Source: Mesostigma viride (taxonomy: Eukaryota; Streptophyta; Mesostigmatophyceae; Mesostigmatales; Mesostigmataceae). From it: a stretch of 60,000 nt of DNA. The stretch spans positions 1,162,920-1,222,919 of the forward strand of contig RPFO01000080.1 in the NCBI GenBank assembly GCA_009746045.1. Reading direction: 5' to 3'. The position numbers were made by a program, and so were the translations under genes. Under the pieces are notes generated by a model that was given only the letters and a program-made list of their open reading frames with translations, did not search any database and was not told the origin of the DNA. Within the stretch, counting starts at the first letter, position 1, and every line of letters begins with the position of its first letter. Positions 52,571 through 60,000 of the stretch are shown piece after piece.

Positions 52571-53295
52571 AGTACTGGTGAGCTGCGCATGTCGGCGGGG
52601 TAAGGCTGGCCCGGCACCCGTGCTCCTCACCTTTAAGTACATGGCGGACAAGCTGTTGTTTCTTAAAAACCGCAAGAAGCTCTCGAGGACTCACTTCACG
52701 CTGGACGACGACCTGACCCTGGGCCAGCAACAACGACGACGCGAGCTATGGCCGACCTACCTCCACATACGGCAAAGCGCAGGGGGGAAACCGGTATACT
52801 GGAGGGGGGACGTCATCCACGTCGACCACAAGCCTAGTTGGCAGGCACCCCCAGTCTAGGGAATATAGCAGTAGTGTAGATTAGTAAGGCTTAGCCTACC
52901 ACGCGGCCCCAGCGCATGTGCGCCCATAATGGCCATGGATGATGCATTTAAGATTTTAGCCACGCCCTGCCTATAATGGGACCCCCATGGATGTTGCATT
53001 AAGAATAAGCTGACCCCTGCCTATACAGAGAGTCACTCTCTGATGAGAGGCCATGCCCTAGCTCTCGTATAGCCATGTTGATCTTCCCCCACATGACAGG
53101 CTCCCCCTTAGCTGGGCATAGCTTGATAGATCATGGGGGTGCAGGTGCCCTTGGTGCACCTAGAGCAAGTGTCGTTTACATTCCCACCCCGTTGCAGGAA
53201 GTAGCTTAGAATGTATTAAAAGCCATATGCCCCTTCTCAGGGATATGTGCTACATTTACTCCCAACGGAGTTATGTTCCTAGTTAATTAATTAAT
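52571..53295 (+). mobile_element. ORF1-only LINE derivative (copy C1), 5'-truncated
   Basis: An ORF1 C-terminal frame (52578-52859, with THFTLDDDLTLGQQQ and PVYWRGDVIHV) is followed directly by about 420 bp of untranslated sequence ending GGAGTTATGTTCCTAG and a TTAATTAATTAAT tail (53283-53295). There is no ORF2. The untranslated part matches, inverted, the 55.91-56.2 kb stretch below copy C2. Confidence 0.72.
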
Positions 53296-53315
53296 ACTAG
53301 CCCAGAGAAGGGGCA

Positions 53316-54123
53316 TGTTAGGGATATTATATCCACCTGGCCACAATATATCCCAGCCTGATTTATTTCTTGTTGGATTTATTCCATATGGACTGGGAAT
53401 TTGATAGCTATGATGAGCTAGATGGAACAGGCTCAATGAGCTGATCAATATTCATGTGCCATAGTCGTATACTTGGACATGGATGACTTGTAACCTGAGT
53501 CAGCCTAGTAGCATCACGTATTTGATTGACAAGTGGTGCTATGGCCTATTGGACAAGTGTTTGGTCCATGAGCTGACAAGTGTTGGAAGCTCATGATGAC
53601 ACATGTTATGACTTACATGATGACAAGTGGGTAGACTCATTGCATGACACTTGTCACTCCAAGGAGAAGAGATGTGTCACTTTATTAATCATGTTATGTG
53701 GCACATTATTACGTAGACACTTGGCATCTAGCTATTATGCCAGCTCATTGGATCATGTCTAGAATGTTCTAGGAATGTTCTAAGAATATGCCAGGAATAT
53801 TCCTGGAATATACTGAGAATATGCTGGGAATATGCTAGGAATATGCTAGGATGTTTCTACAAGCTTCTGTGATGATGTCATTGCTGATGTCATCCTTCCT
53901 AGCCTAAAAGGTATAAAAGTAAACTGCCCCCTAAGGGCAGGTACCTCCATTCAACCTCCATTCAAGCTCTTCTCCAACTATTATATTCTAATAAAGCCAT
54001 TTATTCTTCCACGTAAATTGTCTTCAACCTCTCTTTCTTTCAGCACCTGCAAGGTGTGTGGGTAGCAAGGCCAAGCACAAGGCATTGTGTAAAACCCATT
54101 AGTCTCCTCTCCCAATTCCAACA
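53316..54123 (+). repeat. 5' LTR of the young LTR element
   Basis: 808 bp, TG...CA ends. It holds a TATA box (TATAAAA, 53912-53918) and AATAAA near 53991, so promoter and polyadenylation signals are both present. The short frame inside (53580-53762) is repeated exactly in the other LTR and is not a gene. Confidence 0.93.
53912..53918 (+). promoter_or_regulatory. TATA box in the 5' LTR
   Basis: TATAAAA follows a GC-poor stretch and precedes AATAAA by about 75 bp. This matches the U3-R layout of a plant-type LTR. The same box recurs at 55695-55701 in the 3' LTR. Confidence 0.6.
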
Positions 54124-55098
54124 TGGTATCGAAGTTACGTACCTGGAGTGTATATCCAGAGTTTTTGCACGCTATTTGTGGCACTAGTTTGCGGCGTAGT
54201 GAAGCGCCGTTGTATCGTCGTCTACGACTTGTTTTCGTAAGTAAAGTGCCTGTGACGCGTGTGTTATTTTGTTTTGTGCTGAGAGCATTGCTTGTATGCA
54301 AGTGTTTACGTCCTTTGTGTCGAGTTCGGCTGTGCATTTCGGCATAGCCTGTAATGTCGGACGTTCTGTTTACTCTCGGGCACTGATTTGTGAATCGTGA
54401 CGAAGTAATCGTTACCTGTGTTCGCCTTTGTGGCGGTAATGTTTTGCACGTCCTGTTTTCTTTGCTATGAAGCGTGTTTATCTGTTATGGCCACTGTGTT
54501 TTGTGTTGAAGGTTGTATTGTACCTTGTTTGTGTGGCATTTGTTGCCAATATGTTTGTTTGCTCACCCCGTTTATTTGGCGTAAAACGTGATGTTGGTGT
54601 CATTTATTGTGTGAGATGGCGTATGTTATGTTGCTCCGTGTGTGTACAGCACGTATTGTTGCCGTTGCCCTACCTCTATACCGTTTGGGTTAGCTCATAG
54701 GGACTTTCTTTGTTGGCATGTGTTGCCGTATTATATGTGTGGGACTGTGTGCCCCTATTGTGTCCATGGGCAGCCGCTTTGAGTGAGGGGGGAATGTAGC
54801 ATCTAGAGCACTTTTTTCCAACTAAGGGTTGGGTATCAGCCATCCAGGATTGATGGGCAGCTAGTGCGTTGCTGCTATGGTAGGACACTCATTCGCGTTG
54901 CCGGGGGGGGATCAGTGGCGGTAGTGCGGCTCACGACCGCATGTTGGAGCTTCAAGCGTTTCACGAGGACGGCATCTTCATTTTCAGTTGCACCATGCTA
55001 GCAACTGGACGGCATGCTACGAGCATGTGGTTAAGGGGGGTGTTGAGATTCCACCTACCCAGTCATCTCTTGCATTGTGCCCATGTGGCTAAGGGGGG
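54124..55098 (+). other. Interior of the young LTR element
   Basis: 975 bp with a primer-binding-site-like start and a polypurine tract at the end (55091-55098). The phrase GGTTAAGGGGGGTGTTGAG near 55030 is a second, imperfect copy of the tract-LTR junction. Frames up to 77 residues show no family features; none is proposed as a gene. Confidence 0.7.
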
Positions 55099-55906
55099 TG
55101 TTAGGGATATTATATCCACCTGGCCACAATATATCCCAGCCTGATTTATTTCTTGTTGGATTTATTCCATATGGACTGGGAATTTGATAGCTATGATGAG
55201 CTAGATGGAACAGGCTCAATGAGCTGATCAATATTCATGTGCCATAGTCGTATACTTGGACATGGATGACTTGTAACCTGAGTCAGCCTAGTAGCATCAC
55301 GTATTTGATTGACAAGTGGTGCTATGGCCTATTGGACAAGTGTTTGGTCCATGAGCTGACAAGTGTTGGAAGCTCATGATGACACATGTTATGACTTACA
55401 TGATGACAAGTGGGTAGACTCATTGCATGACACTTGTCACTCCAAGGAGAAGAGATGTGTCACTTTATTAATCATGTTATGTGGCACATTATTACGTAGA
55501 CACTTGGCATCTAGCTATTATGCCAGCTCATTGGATCATGTCTAGAATGTTCTAGGAATGTTCTAAGAATATGCCAGGAATATTCCTGGAATATACTGAG
55601 AATATGCTGGGAATATGCTAGGAATATGCTAGGATGTTTCTACAAGCTTCTGTGATGATGTCATTGCTGATGTCATCCTTCCTAGCCTAAAAGGTATAAA
55701 AGTAAACTGCCCCCTAAGGGCAGGTACCTCCATTCAACCTCCATTCAAGCTCTTCTCCAACTATTATATTCTAATAAAGCCATTTATTCTTCCACGTAAA
55801 TTGTCTTCAACCTCTCTTTCTTTCAGCACCTGCAAGGTGTGTGGGTAGCAAGGCCAAGCACAAGGCATTGTGTAAAACCCATTAGTCTCCTCTCCCAATT
55901 CCAACA
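55099..55906 (+). repeat. 3' LTR of the young LTR element
   Basis: 808 bp, offset by exactly 1,783 bp from the 5' LTR and identical to it as far as I can read. The target-duplication copy GGGCA follows directly. Confidence 0.93.
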
Positions 55907-56267
55907 GGGCATATGGCCTATAATACATTCTAAGCTACTTCCTGCAAGGGTGGGAATGTAAACAACACTTGCTCTAGGTGCACTAGGGCACCTGCACCAC
56001 CCAGAGTCTCGGGCAACACCCAGCTAAGGGGAGCCCGTCATAGGTGGGGAAGATCAGCATAGCTATACAAGAGCTAGGGCATGGCTTCTCAGCAGAGAGT
56101 GACTCCCTGCATGGGCACTGCATAATTAAATAAAGCTAGGCATCATCTGGAGGGTGGCTCATCATAGGCACACATGTATGTACCGATGACTAAAAATGCT
56201 AGGCCTCAGCTGGTATAGTGCCTGTAGTAGGCGGGCATGTACAAGGCCACTGTCTAACTATTCTACA

Positions 56268-57595
56268 CTACTGCTGCTGTATTCCCCTAGGCTGGGGCTT
56301 CTGGAGTCGCTGGGGCCGCGGTGGTCGAGGTGGTCGCATGCCAGGGCTTGTGGCCGACGTAGATGGCCGCCCCCTTCCAGTACACCGGCCGCTTCCCCGC
56401 CTTGGTCTGCCGGAGCTGGAGGTAGGTCGGCCATAGCTCCCGTCGCAGCGTCGCCGTTGTTGCTGCGCCAGGGTCAAGTCGTCGTCCACGGTGAAGAGAC
56501 TGTTCTCGAGCCGCTTGCGGCGTCTGAGAAACGAAATCTTGTCCGGTGGGCTCTCAAAGATGAGAAGAAGCGGAGGCGCCCCTGCCTTACCTCGCGCGCG
56601 GGGGAGGCGGTGGGCGGTCAGCTTAATCTCACCAAGAAGGCCCATGCGGTCAAGGATTTTGCTCTCAAACGCACGTGCAAGCTTCTCGGAATTCTCACCT
56701 TCCTCCATGTTGAAACTCTTGACAATGGCGTTGATCGAGGCTGCGCTTGGCGAGCTCGGCCTCCTCGCGGAGGTCAAGCGTCTGCCGTTGGAGCTGGGCT
56801 GCGACGGCGGAGGTGGTGGAGGTGGTATGTTGCTTAATAAGCATGTCCTCCCAGGTCGTGATGGGAGGAGCATCGCCGGCCAGGCCAGCAGGGGCTCAGG
56901 CTTGGCGGCAATGTCCTTCACTGCCTGGGCGGTGAGGCCTGCGGTGTTCTGCAGGACCTCGATAGCGATGGCTTTGTCCTTAAGACGCTGGTCGATGTCG
57001 CGGAGCTGGGCGGTGATGGAGTCGGTGGAGGCGGAGGGGGGGGGGGGGGGGGAGGCGAGGAGGGTGGCGGTAGCGGTGGGGATGGTGGGGAGCTCAGCAG
57101 CCAGCGTGCGCCCCACAGCTGCCACATCTGCAGCAAGGGGCGTCACGTGCTGTGAGAGGGCGTCGTGGAGGTGGCGGAGGAAGGTGGATTCGGTAATGGG
57201 GGCGGGTTGCAGGAGGTCCGCGGACGAGCGCTTAGTGAGGGTAAAGAGAGCTGCGAGCTGAAGGCGGGGGCGAGACCAGCCGGCCATGTTGGCCGAAGAA
57301 GGGGCGTCAGATACGCTGTTGGAAAACTTGCCGTCAGCTCCAGTATTTTGATGGATGGCAATGCGAAAAAGGCAGGCCTGTTGACGTCGAATTCGGCAAA
57401 GAGCTGATCAACGTCAAAATCACGCTCAGACCAGCCAGGTTCGCTTGGGCGACTGCGCTTTGGGTCAGGCGAGGCAGAGGACGAGGGAAGCCCGGGAGGG
57501 TTCGAGGCGAGCACCAGTGCGCGACTAGTGTCAGTGACCACTGCCTTCCGGCCCTGATGGCGAAGCTGCAGCCGGAGCTGCAGACGTATTTTCAT
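56268..57595 (-). pseudogene. ORF1 of LINE derivative C2
   Basis: The N-terminal part is in one frame (57595 to about 57270, with FDVDQLFAEFDVNRPAFFAL). A shift joins it to the frame 57287-56268, which has SEKLARAFESKILDRMGLL, HRLPRARGKAGAPPLLLIF, FLRRRKRL and FTVDDDLTLAQQQ. Another shift after that motif breaks the basic C-terminus. A poly-G run near 57039-57052 may add a further error. It is an RNA-binding ORF1 protein by comparison with the other copies. Confidence 0.6.
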
Positions 57596-57839
57596 TGCCG
57601 AGCGCAGCCGCCAGGCTGCGTTGCGTCGAGGGGCGTTTGCTCGTCATATATTGCGTAATAGCTTCGGAAAATTATATCAGCATGTGCGTCGTAGAAAGAC
57701 GCGTCGATTGTGATATTCACGGCTAAATTCGGTGCTCAAACATGAAAGTTATGAGCTCCGCCGTCAGCCATGGCTACCTCGTGGCTCGTCTGCGCATCAT
57801 CGCGCATGAAATCCGAATCGCCATGATTAATGCCATACG

Positions 57840-59060
57840 CTGTCAGGCACGCGGAGCCCCCACAGACTTGGGGGTGGTCTCCTTCATAACTACTTGCCAT
57901 CTATCCTTGCGTACCATCTGCCTCCATATTACAGACAAACCAGGAGGTTGCCCGGGTGTGAGCCCGTCACGTCTAGTGTAGCACATGTCCAAGCCGAGGA
58001 CTTCTATCATGAGAAGTCCACGGGTGGCGGCCCTGCCGCGCGCGGCCTGGGGCACGCCAGGCGAGGACATAACGCCCAGGCTGGGCGGGCTTGGTGGCAG
58101 CTAGTCTATCTGATGTGTCTACCTGATCTGTGCGGGCCAGGTGCCTAGCTAGGCCCAGGCGCCTGTGCCTAAGAATGTGGCCGGGAAACATAGGGCAAAT
58201 CAGCGTACAAATCCTCATTATACTAATGTGCAAACCAAAGGGGATGTCAAGGGCCTTGCGCAGCATCTTGGTGACGTTGCTGTCGAGTCGTCGGCTCCAG
58301 CTCCTGCGTACATCGTTGAGATCATCCGCCAGTTCTATGAAGGGTCCCAAGTCCAGGTCCGTATCGCCGACGGCGTCACTCCGGCGTTCCCCCTGCACAC
58401 CGGGGTGTGGCAGGGCTGTGTGCTCTCCCTGGCATATCTATTCATCATTATGGTGGACTATATTATGCGGCGTGCACAAGCCCGCTTCGCCCGGGTGGAG
58501 GGGCGCCCGCCGGGGATCGAGGTCACGCAGTACGCCAGCTACGGCGGGGTTGACTGACCCTACCGCCTGAGCGATCTGATCTACGCTGATGACACGACGC
58601 TCGTGGAAACCCGGGAGTCAGCCCAACTCTGGCTAGACAGCTTATCACTGGAGAGCCGGACAGCTCGGATGAGGATTACATCCCCCGATCTAGTGCTTAA
58701 TGGTTGGGGAATGATGCAGACGATATTTGTTTAAACTTTTGTGTAATTCTTTTTTTCTAATGAGATTAGCGTAGTACTCCGTCAGTGGCATGCCTTAGCG
58801 CATGACACGCAAGTACTTACTTGCTTACTTACTTAGCTCCTGCGTCAGTGTCCAGGTCTCGGCGCCGTAGGTCAGGATCGTCAGAATGACGACCTTGAAG
58901 AGGTCACACTTGACGATCCGGGGTAGGGCCGGCGGGGTTGCTCCACCAGCGGCGGTGGTCATGGAGTTGCGCCCACGCCATGCCGATCCGTGTCGTCAGG
59001 TCGTCCTCGCAGTCGGGAAGCCAACTGCCGAGCATGCAGCCTGAAGCGGCCTGAAGTAGG
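57840..59060 (-). pseudogene. LINE-B RT C-terminal fragment with an inserted LINE-A copy
   Basis: LINE-B sequence runs 58308-57840 (HRRLGLARHLARTDQVDTSD and GRHPWT..., frameshifted) and resumes at 58835-59060 with the region just upstream (matches 47.83-48.03 kb). It is interrupted only by the 58309-58834 insertion. It lacks a clear TTAA tail at its left end. Confidence 0.75.
58309..58834 (+). mobile_element. Truncated LINE-A copy with 10 bp target-site duplication
   Basis: This + strand piece encodes part of the LINE-A RT (IIRQFYEGSQVQVR, WQGCVLS, ..MVDYIMRRAQ, LIYADDTTLVE, with a stop before PYRLSDLIY). It jumps to the LINE-A 3' end (GGATGAGGATTACATCCC...) and finishes with an ACTT-type repeat tail. 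The direct repeat AGCTCCTGCG flanks it at 58299-58308 and 58835-58844. Confidence 0.87.
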
Positions 59061-60000
59061 GTTGTCACGTCCGTGATCATTTACGTCCGTGCACTCAAGA
59101 AGTTACGCGATCGCCGTAATCGGAATCGTTACGTCCGACGTTTGGTTGGTTCAGATTCAGTATAGGCCGCAGGCTTTGTTCCTTGGGCCGGTGTGGAGCG
59201 CCGCGCCGGAAAGGCCTGAATTTCTAGAGTGACAGTCTTAGGTGACCTGACTTAGGTTCGGGCACAAGACTTTGGGGCGCAAAGCCTTGGTGGCTTGCGC
59301 AATATTCCGGTGCGTGACATTTGGCAGTTATGAATCTTTTGTATTGTCCAGACGGAATGATGTTCAGTCCATCTGACAAAGCTAGATACGCAGATCGTAG
59401 TGTGCGGTGTGCTGGCTCGCACGTGGCTGTCGAATAGACTTGCTCTGCATTTTGCTGGCAGTCTAACTGCACGTCAGGCGGCTTGCTGGCAAATGCGACA
59501 GCGCATGGATGCCGGGATTTTTGGAGGTATTTAGGAGCACAGCAGCGGCCATGGTGGTCGTTGTTCGCTCGTTACTCTCCCTCACAACTTGGTGTTGTCG
59601 TCAAGGGGTTTAATAGTGGAACAATCCGGAGTGCTCAGCCCCCGAGAGTGGTTGCAATGAGTAATTGTCATGAGATTGGTTGACGGAAGTGATAACTGTT
59701 TGGTTTCGTCAAGATGATGTGTGTATTGTGGGCGAGACTCGGGAAGGAACCCGGTCGTCGTTGGCCAGTGAGCCATAGCTGGGGTAAGCGGGATAGGTAG
59801 ACAGGATAGGGGGCGCTAAAGGACACTGCCAGCCGTAAGCCAAGCGGAGCAGTGTGGCGTCACCCGAGGCCTGCTAGGTTATCAAGAACCGCTTAGCCTT
59901 ATTTGGACAGTGACGCACAAGTACGACATTATACGACTAGACAACACTTGTATTCTTGTCGATGTCTTTTGAAATTAAATGTGAATGGTTTGGTTGCTTT
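59061..60000. other. Right-hand end of the window, no gene recognised
   Basis: About 940 bp. Frames of 60-80 residues exist on both strands but show no family features. I see no repeat tail, inverted terminal pair or tandem array here. Confidence 0.4.

Larger units (their letters stand above)
53316..55906 (+). mobile_element. Young non-coding LTR retrotransposon (LARD/TRIM-like)
   Basis: Two 808 bp LTRs (53316-54123 and 55099-55906) bracket a 975 bp interior. They start TGTTAGGG and end CCAACA and I see no difference between them. A 5 bp target duplication, GGGCA, lies at 53311-53315 and 55907-55911. The 5' LTR is followed at once by TGGTATCGAAG, a likely primer-binding site of the initiator-Met type. 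The 3' LTR is preceded by the purine run AAGGGGGG. The interior has no gag or pol, so mobilisation must depend on another element. Identical LTRs imply a very recent insertion. Confidence 0.93.
53296..57735 (-). mobile_element. ORF1-only LINE derivative (copy C2), split by the LTR element
   Basis: On the - strand: a 5' edge near 57735 resembling that of LINE-A, ORF1 (57595-56268), about 300 bp of untranslated sequence (56260-55912), then, across the LTR insertion, the last 20 bp and a TTAATTAA tail at about 53283-53310. The original element would be roughly 1.85 kb. It has both a 5' start region and a 3' tail but no ORF2, so it is not a simple 5' truncation. It meets copy C1 tail to tail. Confidence 0.7.

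Noticed and set aside
53580-53762. 60-residue frame repeated exactly at 55363-55545
   Set aside because: It lies within the duplicated LTRs and has no protein features; the repetition reflects the LTR pair.
59224-59776. Short frames near the right end
   Set aside because: 60-80 residues, overlapping on both strands, no motifs; not supported as genes.

Overview
The window looks like nuclear DNA of a GC-rich, repeat-laden protist, most likely a chlorophyte-type green alga. The reasons are GC-rich reading frames, canonical GT-AG introns, an abundance of retrotransposons, very long simple repeats, and a retrotransposon-borne cytosine methyltransferase of a kind reported from algae. The taxon is an inference. 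No bacterial, organellar, CRISPR or rRNA feature was seen, and no convincing tRNA.

Two cellular genes stand out, placed head to head about 1.57 kb apart. On the + strand (35405-46240) is an uninterrupted 3,611-residue NRPS-like megasynthase with the order adenylation, carrier, condensation, adenylation, carrier, then a C-terminal membrane acyltransferase-3 domain. On the - strand (33835 down to 24315) is a seven-exon gene for a membrane-anchored TauD-like Fe(II)/2-oxoglutarate dioxygenase of 548 residues. I assembled it by matching exon phase at all six introns. Its long introns carry most of the tandem repeats in the window. Together the two genes may form a small lipopeptide or acyl-amino-acid biosynthetic locus (inference).

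Almost everything else is mobile DNA. 1-4983: a Copia-like polyprotein with an unusual domain order, and its 3' LTR. 5150-9200: a decayed LINE (LINE-A). 9450-13305: tandem C-terminal ends of another LINE-like element, split by a 2.4 kb terminal-inverted-repeat transposon (9788-12205) that carries a PHD-like gene. 13331-21387: a gag-protease-cytosine-methyltransferase retroelement on the - strand, broken by a LINE (LINE-C), a 788 bp insertion and an ORF1-only LINE derivative. 22709-24110: LINE remnants. 46656-46857: a short LINE-A 3' end with target-site duplication. 47153-53295: a nearly intact LINE-B within a chain of LINE 3' tails, all ending in TTAA repeats. 53316-55906: a young non-coding LTR element with two 808 bp LTRs that look identical. 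56268-57735: a second ORF1-only LINE derivative. 57840-59060: a LINE-B fragment with a LINE-A insertion in it.

The TEs are linked: LINE 3' tails made of TTAA repeats repeatedly serve as landing sites for further LINE copies, and ORF1-only derivatives share terminal hairpins with autonomous LINEs.
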